64,000 bases of DNA, taken from assembly GCA_913009825.1 (NCBI GenBank), contig CAJVYQ010000004.1, forward strand, positions 62,001 to 126,000. Reading direction: 5' to 3'. Below the pieces are notes generated by a model. That model was not told the origin of the DNA. It searched no databases and worked only from the letters and a program-made list of their open reading frames with translations. The DNA comes from an uncultured Deferribacteres bacterium. GTDB lineage: Bacteria > Zhuqueibacterota > JdFR-76 > DREG01. The translations under genes were made by a program, and so were the position numbers. Within the stretch, counting starts at the first letter, position 1. Every line of letters begins with the position of its first letter. Below are positions 37,563-47,450 of this stretch, one piece after another.

Positions 37563-39029
37563 TTAAAAATTGTATTCGAAACCTGTCATAAGAGTGAAGG
37601 TGTCAGCTTGATATTTTCCGGCGTAATTTTCCCAACCGCCGGAATTATTTTGGCTCCATCCTCTCACTTCACGATCACCGATAAAGAAATATTCGCCACT
37701 CAGATGAAGATGGATATTTCCCATATTGTAACCCAATCCAGCAATTATGACATTACGGTGTCCGACATCCGGAATTGTTGGGGAAAATGTTCCTTTAACG
37801 GCAGCCGGATTTTCAGTGTAAAAACCGCCTCGGAGCTGCAATTTATCCATCGTATATTCTAATCCAAAAGCAACACGAATTACGTTGTTCCAGTTTTCCA
37901 CCAGCTCATTTTTAGTTCCATCAGACAAGTCAATTTTGATGGCATCCCAGGCTGACCATTGTGTGAAATCAATATCCATGCTTAAAAGTAGATTTTCAAC
38001 ACCGGTATAGGAGAGACCAAAACCAATATTCATTGGAAGCGGAAGTGTGGCTTTTGCGCTGTTATCATCTATTGTTTTGGCAGAGGCGCCGGAAAATAGT
38101 GCGCCAAGTTGAAGGGCTGTTCCCTGATCTAATAACCCACCCTGTACTGCCTGAGTGATCACTGCTTGATTTACCGCATTATTTACGGGATCATTGGCAA
38201 AATAGGTTGTGCCCATGAACGAGCCGGACAGCTCTGTATCTAAATAATATCTTGCAGAGATACCCAATTGTAAATTTTCAGTAGCTTTGTACATTAAACC
38301 GATATTTCCGCCAAAACCCCAACCGGTGCCCTTTAAATTTACATCCGTCATAATGTAACTGTTGGTTGCATTAAAACTGCCGCCATTCGCTAAAACCATC
38401 CGAGATAAACCTGCCAGAAGCGGATTGGAAAGATATGGGATTTGCGTTAAGTTTGGTTGTTGAATTCTAATATCTGCATAAATGATACTCAGGCCGGCGC
38501 CAACGGATAATTTGTCCGAGACTTTATACGCAATTGTTGGGTGAAAATCCATTATTTTTAAGTTGTTATTAAATTCAGTTTTCGGATATGAAGCATTGTA
38601 GGATGTTGTGTTGAAAAGATTCCATTTTGTTCCCAAACCAAAAGGGGCAAATACGGAAAATCCAACTGCTAAGTCTCCCATGTTGTAAACAAAACCTCCG
38701 GAAGGAACAAAGAACGTTTGGTCTTCGCCGTTTTTTGCACCTGGCAGCAGGGTACCATAGGGTTGACCATGTAAAAGGGATGGGTTGTAATTTGCTGTGG
38801 GTGCAATAAATTCAAAACTGCCGCCAATTTGCATTTTCTGGATTTGTACCAGTCCTGCCGGATTCCAGTAACCCGCACTCCAATCATTGGCAATACCGCG
38901 GAAAGCGCCGCCAAATACTGTTGCCCGACTACCGATACCTGTTAACGAAACTCCTGTGGCCATAACTTCCACAGAAATTAGGGCAACACTTAACATGATA
39001 GTTATACTGAAAACATACAATTTTTTCAT
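37563..39029 (-). CDS. OmpP1/FadL-family outer-membrane transporter
   Basis: N-term signal; GSRATVFGGAFRGIANDWSAGYWNPAGLVQ; C-terminal aromatic residue. Confidence 0.9.
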   Translation of the reverse strand: MKKLYVFSITIMLSVALISVEVMATGVSLTGIGSRATVFGGAFRGIANDWSAGYWNPAGLVQIQKMQIGGSFEFIAPTANYNPSLLHGQPYGTLLPGAKNGEDQTFFVPSGGFVYNMGDLAVGFSVFAPFGLGTKWNLFNTTSYNASYPKTEFNNNLKIMDFHPTIAYKVSDKLSVGAGLSIIYADIRIQQPNLTQIPYLSNPLLAGLSRMVLANGGSFNATNSYIMTDVNLKGTGWGFGGNIGLMYKATENLQLGISARYYLDTELSGSFMGTTYFANDPVNNAVNQAVITQAVQGGLLDQGTALQLGALFSGASAKTIDDNSAKATLPLPMNIGFGLSYTGVENLLLSMDIDFTQWSAWDAIKIDLSDGTKNELVENWNNVIRVAFGLEYTMDKLQLRGGFYTENPAAVKGTFSPTIPDVGHRNVIIAGLGYNMGNIHLHLSGEYFFIGDREVRGWSQNNSGGWENYAGKYQADTFTLMTGFEYNF

Positions 39030-39123
39030 TGCTCACTACCTCCTTTTGTTTTAACGGGTTAGCAATTAATTTGATAATGTCTTCCACTAAATTACTTTAA
39101 ACAAAATTAACCTTAAAACTATG

Positions 39124-39136
39124 TATCACCTCCTTT
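39124..39136 (-). promoter_or_regulatory. Upstream extended anti-SD complement in the 5' region of the OmpP1-like gene
   Basis: Minus-strand AAAGGAGGTGATA about 95 nt upstream of the ATG, in addition to the normal SD AAAGGAGGTAGTGAGCAATG. Confidence 0.6.
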
Positions 39137-39447
39137 TTTTTGATTAGACAAGATTTGTTTGTGCAGCCTCAATTTGGTTTATTGCTAATAAAAGTTTCTC
39201 TATTGACCCTATATTTAAATAAAAAAATACTAAAATGCAATAGTTTTTAATTTTTTGTCATATTTTATATTGCTCAGACTATGTATGATTGCCGCGGTTT
39301 TTTTCTGATTCATTTAAGTATCCCGGCGGATTTGTAAAATGAAAGAAAAAACCTTGATTTCAACAGGTTAAATGGATAAATTCAAATTGATTGGCGGTTG
39401 ATAAAAGGACTTTATTATTACAAATTCAATGAACGGGAGGAACAAAA

Positions 39448-40200
39448 GTGAAAATTGTCGTTTGTGCTAAACAGGTTCCGGATACAGAGACAAAAGTCAG
39501 AATCGGTTCTGACGGAAAAACCATTGAAACGTCCGACGTGAATTATATTTTAAATCCGTATGACGAATATGCAGTTGAAGAAGCATTGCAAATAAAGGAG
39601 AAGCAGGGTTCCGGTGAAGTAACTGTATTAAGCCTGGGACCGGAGCGGGTAACTTCGGCTATTCGCACGGTTTTGGCCATGGGCGCCGATAATGCGATCC
39701 ATATTAAAACGAATGACACGTATTTGGATTCTTATGCAGTTTCCACGGCATTGAGCGAAGTTTTGCGGGAAATGGAGTACGATCTGATTTTAATGGGAAA
39801 ACAGGCAGTGGACGATGACAATGTTCAAATGGGGCCGAGGATCGCCGCTTTGTTGGCTATTCCGTGTGTTTCCGTTGTTACCAGGTTGGAGATTAATGAC
39901 GGTCATCTGGTGGCGGAGCGGGAAGTTGAAGGTGGTGTGGAAATCGTGGAGGCTTCATTTCCGGCTATCATTACCTGTCAAAAGGGTTTGAACGAACCGC
40001 GTTATGCCTCCCTGAAAGGGATTATGATGGCAAAGAAAAAACCGGTCGAACAGAAAACAGTTGAAATCGCCGGAGCAAAATTATCCACTTTAAAGATGGA
40101 ATATCCGCCGGCAAGAAAAGAGGGCAAGATTGTTGGTGAAGGTGCGGAAGCTGTACCGGAACTGGTAAAATTGCTGCATGAAGAAGCGAAAGTTATTTAA
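39448..40200 (+). CDS. etfB: Electron transfer flavoprotein beta subunit
   Basis: MKIVVCAKQVPDTETKVRI, DYVILNPYDEYAVEEAL-like, GKQAVDDDNVQMGPRIAALL. Confidence 0.95.
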   Translation: MKIVVCAKQVPDTETKVRIGSDGKTIETSDVNYILNPYDEYAVEEALQIKEKQGSGEVTVLSLGPERVTSAIRTVLAMGADNAIHIKTNDTYLDSYAVSTALSEVLREMEYDLILMGKQAVDDDNVQMGPRIAALLAIPCVSVVTRLEINDGHLVAEREVEGGVEIVEASFPAIITCQKGLNEPRYASLKGIMMAKKKPVEQKTVEIAGAKLSTLKMEYPPARKEGKIVGEGAEAVPELVKLLHEEAKVI

Positions 40201-40280
40201 CTAACAATTTTATCTAAAGCAAAAAAGAGCGGCCTGCATTTAAGTAATGCTGTGGCTCATGCAAATAAAAGGAGGATTTC

Positions 40281-41258
40281 ATGGCAAAATCTGTTTTGGC
40301 AGTTGTGGAGCAGAGGGAAGGAATTTATCGCAAAACGGCTTATGAAGTTGCAACCGCGGCTGCTCAGGTTGCGGATGGCTTAGGTTCTGATGCCGTTGCT
40401 CTGATAATCGGGAAAGATGCTCCGGATAACGCCGGCAATTTGGCTGCCTTTGGTGTGAAGAGAGTTTTAGCAGCAAAGAATGACGAATGTAAAAATTATG
40501 TGCCCGAAGCGTATGTTCAGGCTGTTCTAACAGCAATTGCGCAGGAAGATCCGGAGGTGGTTTTGTTTAGCGCTTCCGCAATGGGGAAGGATTTGGCGCC
40601 CCGGGTCGCGGCCAAATTAGAAGCGGGTTTAGCAGCGGAAATTACCGCTTTGGAAGTAGTGGATGGTAAATTGCAGGCTACCCGCCCTGTTTATGCGGGA
40701 AAAGCAAACATCAGGGTGGCATTCGACAGCAGTCCCAATCTGGCCACTTTACGTCCCAATGTTTTTACTGCTAATGAAACAGCCGCCGGCGCCCATGCGG
40801 AAATAGCCGACCTTACTTTTGAGGCGGGAGAAACAAAATCGGTAGTGAAAGAATTCCGTGCAACAGGAAGTGGAAAGATTGAACTGACCGAGGCGGAAAT
40901 TATTGTTTCCGGCGGCCGGGGTATGAAGGGAGCGGAAAACTTTGGCATTCTGGAAGAGCTTGCGGCAGAATTGGGTGCGGCAGTTGGCGCTTCCCGTGCC
41001 GCCGTGGATGCCGGCTGGCGTCCTCATTCCGATCAGGTAGGGCAAACCGGGAAAACCGTTTCACCTAATATGTACATCGCCTGTGCTATTTCCGGCGCTA
41101 TTCAACATCTGGCCGGAATGTCTTCATCAAAGGTGATCGTTGCCATCAACAAAGATCCGGAAGCGCCCATTTTCAGTAAAGCGGATTACGGCATTGTCGG
41201 TGATATTTTTCAGGTTGCACCGGTGTTGACGGAAGAAATTAAAAAATTAAAAGCTTGA
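40281..41258 (+). CDS. etfA: Electron transfer flavoprotein alpha subunit
   Basis: IIVSGGRGMKGAENF, GASRAAVDAGWRPHSDQVGQTGKTVSPNMYIACAISGAIQHLAGMSSS. Confidence 0.96.
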   Translation: MAKSVLAVVEQREGIYRKTAYEVATAAAQVADGLGSDAVALIIGKDAPDNAGNLAAFGVKRVLAAKNDECKNYVPEAYVQAVLTAIAQEDPEVVLFSASAMGKDLAPRVAAKLEAGLAAEITALEVVDGKLQATRPVYAGKANIRVAFDSSPNLATLRPNVFTANETAAGAHAEIADLTFEAGETKSVVKEFRATGSGKIELTEAEIIVSGGRGMKGAENFGILEELAAELGAAVGASRAAVDAGWRPHSDQVGQTGKTVSPNMYIACAISGAIQHLAGMSSSKVIVAINKDPEAPIFSKADYGIVGDIFQVAPVLTEEIKKLKA

Positions 41259-41385
41259 TGTATCAAACTGCCGGCCGGTGCTTCGATTGCCGGCCTGTAT
41301 TTTATATTTGCAGGGTTTTGTTGGGATTGGTGAAAACCCTTTTCCTGAAATTAAAAGTAACCGATGATAATTTAAGGATTGGAAA

Positions 41386-41904
41386 ATGGAAAAATGTTTT
41401 TTTGCACTGCTGATATTTTCATTTTTCTTTGGCTGCGCAACCACACAAAAAAGTAAAGCGCCGGTGAACCGGGATAAAGCAGAACCGGAAACTCAAATAT
41501 TGGAAGATTTTGACCCGGTTGAGCTAAAGGATGACGATTTTGTTGTTCCTGCAAAAGTGAATGATTTTGTTGCTCCAGGGAAGATACAAACGGAATATCC
41601 CAATGCCGTACCTTTTGCAAATGCGGATTCCGGTGAAGTGAAAACGGTTCGTGTACGAGGGTACCGGATTCAGATTGGTGCTTTTAAAAATCAGGAAGAT
41701 GCGGAAACGGTTCACAGGGAAGCGATGCTGAACTTTGAGAATGACAATGTTTACCTGATCTTTGAACCGCCGAACTATAAAATCCGGGTCGGAGATTTTG
41801 AAGCACGCCGCGATGCCGAAGGACTTTTACAAAAGGCCATTTCAATGGGTTTCAAAGATGCGTGGATTGTGAAAACTTTGGTGGGAAAGGAAGTGAGGAA
41901 GTAG
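41386..41904 (+). CDS. SPOR-domain lipoprotein
   Basis: Lipobox FFFGCATTQ; YRIQIGAFKNQEDAETVHREA SPOR domain. Confidence 0.85.
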   Translation: MEKCFFALLIFSFFFGCATTQKSKAPVNRDKAEPETQILEDFDPVELKDDDFVVPAKVNDFVAPGKIQTEYPNAVPFANADSGEVKTVRVRGYRIQIGAFKNQEDAETVHREAMLNFENDNVYLIFEPPNYKIRVGDFEARRDAEGLLQKAISMGFKDAWIVKTLVGKEVRK

Positions 41905-42199
41905 AAGATAACATATTCTGATTATTCCCGCTTTGCTGATTTTGCGGAATCGTTGATGAAAAAATCTATCAAACTCCATCGATGAAACATACCTCCGCGT
42001 TTTTTTTCATGAATGTATCAACACATCGTCAACCTTTTTTGTTCAATTTTTTTCAGGCTTGGGAAGAAGTTGAATTCCTGTCCGGCATACAGTCGCAGAA
42101 TAGTATAACCCCCTTGAATAACTAACATATAGCAATTTTTATTTGGAAAACGGGAAAAATTGTATTAAATTCTATACTCGGGAAATGTCAGGAGGTGAA

Positions 42200-42946
42200 A
42201 TGTCAGGACACAATAAATGGAGCAGCATCAAGCACAAAAAAGCGAAAGCGGATGCTGCCCGTGGGAAAATATTTACCCGGTTAATTAAAGAAATTGCTGT
42301 TGCTGCGCGCTTCGGTGGTGGTGATGAAAATTCAAATCCCCGGCTTCGTACCGCGCTTGCGGCAGCAAAAGCCGCAAATATGCCGTCTGCCAATATCGAG
42401 CGCGCCATCAAGCGCGGCACCGGGGAGCTGCCCGGTGTGACTTATGAAGAAATTACTTATGAAGGATATACGGCAGGCGGCGCCGCTTTAATCATCGAAG
42501 TGCTCACGGATAATAAAAATCGAACCGTTGCAGATATCCGCCATCTTTTCAGCAAACATAACGGCAGCCTGGGCGAATCGGGAAGTGTAGCCTGGATTTT
42601 CGATAAAAAGGGTGTAGTCCACGTAAAGAATGAAAATGTGGATGAAGACGAGCTGATGTTATTAGCGCTTGAAGCAGGCGCGGACGATGTGAAAAATTTG
42701 GATGATGTTTTTGAAATTCTGACCGAACCGGAAACTTTCGAAGCGGTGCGGAATGAAATTGCTGCGGCGGATTATGAAATTGAATCGGCGGAAGTAACCA
42801 GATATCCGCAAAATACGGTGAAAATCGAAAGAAAACAGGCGGGACAGGCTTTGAAACTAATGGATGCCCTGGACGAGCATGAAGATGTCCAGAATATCTA
42901 TTCCAATTTTGATATCGATGAAAAACTGATGGAAGAATTGGGTTAA
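42200..42946 (+). CDS. yebC: YebC/PmpR-family protein
   Basis: MSGHNKWSSIKHKKAKADAARGKIFTRLIKEI; SD GGAGGTGAA. Confidence 0.97.
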   Translation: MSGHNKWSSIKHKKAKADAARGKIFTRLIKEIAVAARFGGGDENSNPRLRTALAAAKAANMPSANIERAIKRGTGELPGVTYEEITYEGYTAGGAALIIEVLTDNKNRTVADIRHLFSKHNGSLGESGSVAWIFDKKGVVHVKNENVDEDELMLLALEAGADDVKNLDDVFEILTEPETFEAVRNEIAAADYEIESAEVTRYPQNTVKIERKQAGQALKLMDALDEHEDVQNIYSNFDIDEKLMEELG

Positions 42947-42961
42947 ATGAAGGAATTTTAA

Positions 42962-43483
42962 ATGGCCCGTCAGGGTAGTAATTTGATTGTGATGGGGATC
43001 GATCCCAGTTTGACATCGACCGGATACGCAATTATCGATTATTTTTCCGAGCAATTTTTTGCCCTTGATTACGGCCTGATCAAGACTAAATCCAGTCAAA
43101 GTTTACCGGACAGGTTGAGTGAAATTTTTCATACGGTTTCCAAATTAGTGGAAAAACATCACCCCGATGTGGTCGCTTTTGAAGATGTGTTTTATGCTAA
43201 AAATCCTCGAATTGCGCTTTTGATGGGACACGCGCGCGCGGCTTCTCTCGTAGCTGCGGCCATCCGGAATATTTCGGTGGCGGAATATTCCGCCAGGGAG
43301 ATTAAAATGTCCGTTTCCGGCTATGGTAATGCCTCGAAAGAACAGGTGAAAAGAATGGTGCTGTCGCAAATAAAAATCGATGATGCTTCCATCGGCTATG
43401 ATATTTCCGATGCTTTTGCTGTAGCTCTTTGTCACCTCTACCGCCAAAAACACCAACTGTTCACGCAAAGGAATATTTTGTGA
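42962..43483 (+). CDS. ruvC: Holliday junction endonuclease RuvC
   Basis: VMGIDPSLTSTGYAII; AFEDVFYAKNPR; DISDAFAVALCH. Confidence 0.95.
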   Translation: MARQGSNLIVMGIDPSLTSTGYAIIDYFSEQFFALDYGLIKTKSSQSLPDRLSEIFHTVSKLVEKHHPDVVAFEDVFYAKNPRIALLMGHARAASLVAAAIRNISVAEYSAREIKMSVSGYGNASKEQVKRMVLSQIKIDDASIGYDISDAFAVALCHLYRQKHQLFTQRNIL

Positions 43484-44079
43484 TTGCCCAAGTGAGAGGA
43501 ATTGTTGCGGAAAAATCACCAACACGTGTGGTTCTGGACGTGAGCGGCGTCGGATATGAAATTAATATCCCTGTTTCTACCTACGAAAAATTGCCGAACG
43601 TGGGCGGGGAAATTCGCTTATTAACTCATTTGCATGTTCGTGAAGATGCCATGCAATTATTCGGCTTCAGCAATGACAAAGAAAAGAAGCTTTTCCAATT
43701 GTTGATTGCCGTTTCCGGTATCGGCCCCAGGTTGGCGTTGGGTGTGTTGTCCGGGATCTCCGTGGAAGATTTTTCTCTGGCCGTACGGAACGAGAACTCT
43801 GCTATGCTCACCCGGATTCCTGGTGTGGGGAAAAAAACGGCGCAGAGGTTGGTGATAGAATTAAAAGATAAAATCGGAAAGGGGCTGGACGTCTCTCCGG
43901 CACGGGAAATCGGTTCGGTGAATATTCTGGAAGAAGCCGTTCTCGCTCTGGTTTCTTTAGGCTACCGGCAGACTGAAGCGCAAAAAATAGTGGAAAAAGT
44001 GGCCGGAGAAGAGGAAAGCCTTCCTTCCATCGAGGTGTTGATTAAAAAAGCATTACAAACGGTGGTTTCTAAGAGATAG
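43480..44079 (+). CDS. ruvA: Holliday junction helicase subunit RuvA (GTG start overlapping ruvC stop)
   Basis: IAQVRGIVAEKSPTRVVLDVSGVGYEINIPVST; IPGVGKKTAQRLVIELKDK. Confidence 0.95.
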   Translation: MIAQVRGIVAEKSPTRVVLDVSGVGYEINIPVSTYEKLPNVGGEIRLLTHLHVREDAMQLFGFSNDKEKKLFQLLIAVSGIGPRLALGVLSGISVEDFSLAVRNENSAMLTRIPGVGKKTAQRLVIELKDKIGKGLDVSPAREIGSVNILEEAVLALVSLGYRQTEAQKIVEKVAGEEESLPSIEVLIKKALQTVVSKR

Positions 44080-44116
44080 ATGATTGCGCAATCCCTAAGT
44101 TGAAATTCGTAAATGT

Positions 44117-45163
44117 ATGGAATTTAATTTGACACTCGAGCCAAAAATAGATTCGGCAACAACGCCGGAACAGCTATTCGGAGAACAGGAATTTGACCGG
44201 AATCTCCGCCCGTCCCGGTTTGAGGATTTTGTCGGCCAAAATAAAATGAAAGACAATCTCCGGGTTTTCATTCAGGCGGCAGTTGCCCGGAATGAAGCGC
44301 TGGACCACGTGCTGCTTTACGGTCCGCCGGGCCTGGGCAAAACCACGTTGGCGCATATCATTGCAAAAGAATTAAATTCAGAAATAAAGGTAACTTCCGG
44401 GCCTGTTCTGGACAAAGCCGGTGATCTGGCCGGCATTCTTACTAATTTAAAAGACGGCGATGTGCTGTTTGTGGATGAAATACACCGGCTAAACATTTCC
44501 GTTGAAGAATATCTTTATTCGGCGATGGAAGATTTTAAAATAGATATCATGATTGACCGGGGCGCAAATGCACGCAGCATCCAGTTGGCGTTGCCGAAGT
44601 TCACGTTGGTGGGAGCAACGACCAGAGCCGGGCTGCTCACTTCACCCCTGCGTGATCGTTTCGGCGTCGTGAATCGATTGGATTATTACCCGCCCGACGA
44701 TCTGTATCTGATTATTCTGAGGTCGGCATCCATCCTGGATATAAAAATAGAGGAAAATAGTGCGCAGGAAATTGCGCGTCGTTCACGCGGGACACCGCGA
44801 ATCGCGAACCGCTTGTTACGCAGAGTGCGGGATTTTGCCCAGATTGAAGGAAATGGCGTCATCACGCATGCAATCACAAAGTCGTCGTTGCAGCGCCTCG
44901 ATGTGGATGAACGAGGCCTGGATGAAATGGACAAACGGATTTTGCTCACTGTAATTGAAAAATTTGACGGCGGGCCTGTAGGAGTAAACTCTTTGGCCGT
45001 CGCTGTGGGCGAAGAAAGCGATACCATCGAAGAAATTTATGAACCTTACCTGATTCAGGAAGGTTTTTTAAATAGAACCGCCAGGGGAAGGCAGGCGACC
45101 CCTCTGGCTTACCGGCACTTTGGCCTGAATAGCGGCAAGTCGGTACAACGGTCGTTATTCTAA
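44117..45163 (+). CDS. ruvB: Holliday junction helicase subunit RuvB
   Basis: [54 protein letters not shown]. Confidence 0.98.
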   Translation: MEFNLTLEPKIDSATTPEQLFGEQEFDRNLRPSRFEDFVGQNKMKDNLRVFIQAAVARNEALDHVLLYGPPGLGKTTLAHIIAKELNSEIKVTSGPVLDKAGDLAGILTNLKDGDVLFVDEIHRLNISVEEYLYSAMEDFKIDIMIDRGANARSIQLALPKFTLVGATTRAGLLTSPLRDRFGVVNRLDYYPPDDLYLIILRSASILDIKIEENSAQEIARRSRGTPRIANRLLRRVRDFAQIEGNGVITHAITKSSLQRLDVDERGLDEMDKRILLTVIEKFDGGPVGVNSLAVAVGEESDTIEEIYEPYLIQEGFLNRTARGRQATPLAYRHFGLNSGKSVQRSLF

Positions 45164-45190
45164 GTTATGTGTTTACTATTGGAGTAAGTT

Positions 45191-46219
45191 ATGAAGTTAT
45201 CAGATTTTAAGTACAATTTATCCGAAAACCTCGTTGCCCAGTATCCGGCTGAACAAAGGGATAAATCAAGATTGATGATATTGAACCGGGAAAAACATTC
45301 CATCGGTATTGATGAGTTCGGTACAATTAAAAATTTTCTCAATGAAGGAGACTGTTTGGTTATTAATGAAACCAAAGTGTTTCCCGCCCGGATTATGGGA
45401 ACCAAGGAAAAAACAGAGGCGGAAGTAGAGATATTTTTGCTGCGGGAACTGGAAACCAGTTTGTGGGAAGTTCTGGTAAAACCGGCAAGAAAAGTACGGG
45501 TAGGGAATCGTCTCCATCTTACAGAAGAGCTCTACTGCGATGTGATTGATAATACAGTTTCCGGCGGCCGGGTTGTACGGTTCAATTACAACGGAAATTT
45601 CTATTCTATCGTCGAAGAATTAGGCAGATCACCTTTGCCTCCTTATATTAAACGAGATCCGGAACCGTTGGACAAAGAAAGATATCAAACTGTTTATGCC
45701 AAGGTCCGGGGAGCCGTTGCTGCGCCGACCGCCGGTCTTCATTTTACCAAAGAATTGCTGGCCGATATTGAGAAAAAAGGGGTTAAAATTGTGCCGCTGC
45801 TGTTGCATGTAGGGTTGGGCAGTTTTCGTCCGGTGCAAGTGGAAGATCTGTCCCGGCATAAAATGGATTCCGAATATTTTGAGATTTATCAGGAAACCTC
45901 AGATATCATCAATCAAACCAAAGCGGATGGCGGTAGAATTATTGCGGTTGGCACCACGACAGTGCGGGCACTGGAAAGTACTGTAACGTCGGATAATTCT
46001 GTAAAAGTGGAAAAAGGCTGGACTGACAAATTTATCTTTCCGCCTTATGAATTTAAAGTGGTAGATACGATAATCACCAATTTTCACCTACCCTGTTCAA
46101 CGCTGTTGATGTTGGTTAGCGCCTTTGCCGACCGTGATTTCATTTTTAAAGCGTACAGAAAAGCGATGCGGGAAAAATTTCGCTTCTATAGTTACGGTGA
46201 TGCCATGTTGATTATTTGA
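45191..46219 (+). CDS. queA: S-adenosylmethionine:tRNA ribosyltransferase-isomerase
   Basis: MKLSDFKYNLSENLVAQYPAEQRDKSRLMIL; AAPTAGLHFTKELL. Confidence 0.97.
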   Translation: MKLSDFKYNLSENLVAQYPAEQRDKSRLMILNREKHSIGIDEFGTIKNFLNEGDCLVINETKVFPARIMGTKEKTEAEVEIFLLRELETSLWEVLVKPARKVRVGNRLHLTEELYCDVIDNTVSGGRVVRFNYNGNFYSIVEELGRSPLPPYIKRDPEPLDKERYQTVYAKVRGAVAAPTAGLHFTKELLADIEKKGVKIVPLLLHVGLGSFRPVQVEDLSRHKMDSEYFEIYQETSDIINQTKADGGRIIAVGTTTVRALESTVTSDNSVKVEKGWTDKFIFPPYEFKVVDTIITNFHLPCSTLLMLVSAFADRDFIFKAYRKAMREKFRFYSYGDAMLII

Positions 46220-46254
46220 CGATTTAGAATTGGCGACAAAAATTGAGTTGATAT

Positions 46255-46950
46255 GTGAAAGTTGCGGCAATTGTTCTGGCCGCCGGTTCCGGCAGCCGGA
46301 TGGGAAAAAGAACGCGGAAACAATTTCTAAGAATCGGTGATAAGCCGATTCTTTTTTATTCTCTGCATATTTTTGAACAGTGCGCCGCAATCGATGAGGT
46401 TGTGCTGGTGATAAAAGAGGAAGATTTGTCATTCGCTGCCGAGACGGTTGTGGATCGGTTCAATTTTCACAAGGTACAAAAAATTGTTTCCGGGGGCGAA
46501 AAAAGACAGAATTCCGTTTTTGCCGGTTTGCAGGCAGTTGATGAGAATAGCAGGATGGTTGTTATTCACGATGGCGTTCGTCCGTTTATCACTGTGGAGC
46601 AGGTTGAATTGGGGGTGCAAAAATGTGTGGATTCCGGCGCTGTTATCAGCGCGGTGCCGGTAGTGGCTACCATCAAAAAAGCAACGGGCGGAAAGGTGGT
46701 CCGCACGATCAACCGGGATGCTCTTTGGGAGATACAAACGCCGCAAATTTTTAATTTTGATCTCATTTATACCGCTTACTCCCAGGCATTTGCCGAAGGG
46801 TTTCCCGCCACCGATGACGCGATGATGGTGGAACGGCTTGGCGGCGAGGTGCACATTTTGCCGGGAGACCGCCGTAACATTAAAATCACTACGCCCGAGG
46901 ATTTACACTACGCAAATTTTGTGCTGGAGAATAAACTATGGCCCGGGTAG
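46255..46950 (+). CDS. ispD: 2-C-methyl-D-erythritol 4-phosphate cytidylyltransferase
   Basis: AAIVLAAGSGSRMGKRTRKQFL; VIHDGVRPFI; PQIFNFDLI. Confidence 0.96.
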   Translation: MKVAAIVLAAGSGSRMGKRTRKQFLRIGDKPILFYSLHIFEQCAAIDEVVLVIKEEDLSFAAETVVDRFNFHKVQKIVSGGEKRQNSVFAGLQAVDENSRMVVIHDGVRPFITVEQVELGVQKCVDSGAVISAVPVVATIKKATGGKVVRTINRDALWEIQTPQIFNFDLIYTAYSQAFAEGFPATDDAMMVERLGGEVHILPGDRRNIKITTPEDLHYANFVLENKLWPG

Positions 46951-47450
46951 GGATTGGTTACGATGTTCATCGATTGATAGAGGGACGGCCTCTGTTTTTA
47001 GGCGGCGTTCAAATCCCTTTCGCCAAAGGGCTTGCCGGACATTCGGATGCGGATGTGCTTTGCCATGCTATTATCGATGCCATATTGGGAGCGGCGAATC
47101 TTGGCGATATCGGGGCTCATTTTCCCGATTCGCAGCCCGAGTGGAAGGATCGATCCGGATTGTTTTTCTTGCGGCGGGTAAAAAAGCTAATCGATGAAAA
47201 CCGGTTCGGCATTGTCAATGTGGATGCAACCGTCCTGGCGGAACAGCCAAAACTCAGACCGTTAATCCCTCAAATGGCGGAAAATATTGCCGGGGCGCTG
47301 GGAATTGAAACATCGGTAGTCTCCGTAAAAGCGACTACTACAGAAGGGCTTGGCTACATTGGGGAGGGAAAAGGAATTGCCGCCCAGGCGGTTGTCTCCC
47401 TAACGAAGAAACCAGGAATAAAGAGGAAATTATGTCAGAAGTTAGAGTAA
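46938..47450 (+). CDS. ispF: 2-C-methyl-D-erythritol 2,4-cyclodiphosphate synthase
   Basis: RVGIGYDVHRLIEGRPLFLGGVQIPF; GHSDADVLCHAIIDAILGAANLGDIGAHFPD. Confidence 0.97.
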   Translation: MARVGIGYDVHRLIEGRPLFLGGVQIPFAKGLAGHSDADVLCHAIIDAILGAANLGDIGAHFPDSQPEWKDRSGLFFLRRVKKLIDENRFGIVNVDATVLAEQPKLRPLIPQMAENIAGALGIETSVVSVKATTTEGLGYIGEGKGIAAQAVVSLTKKPGIKRKLCQKLE

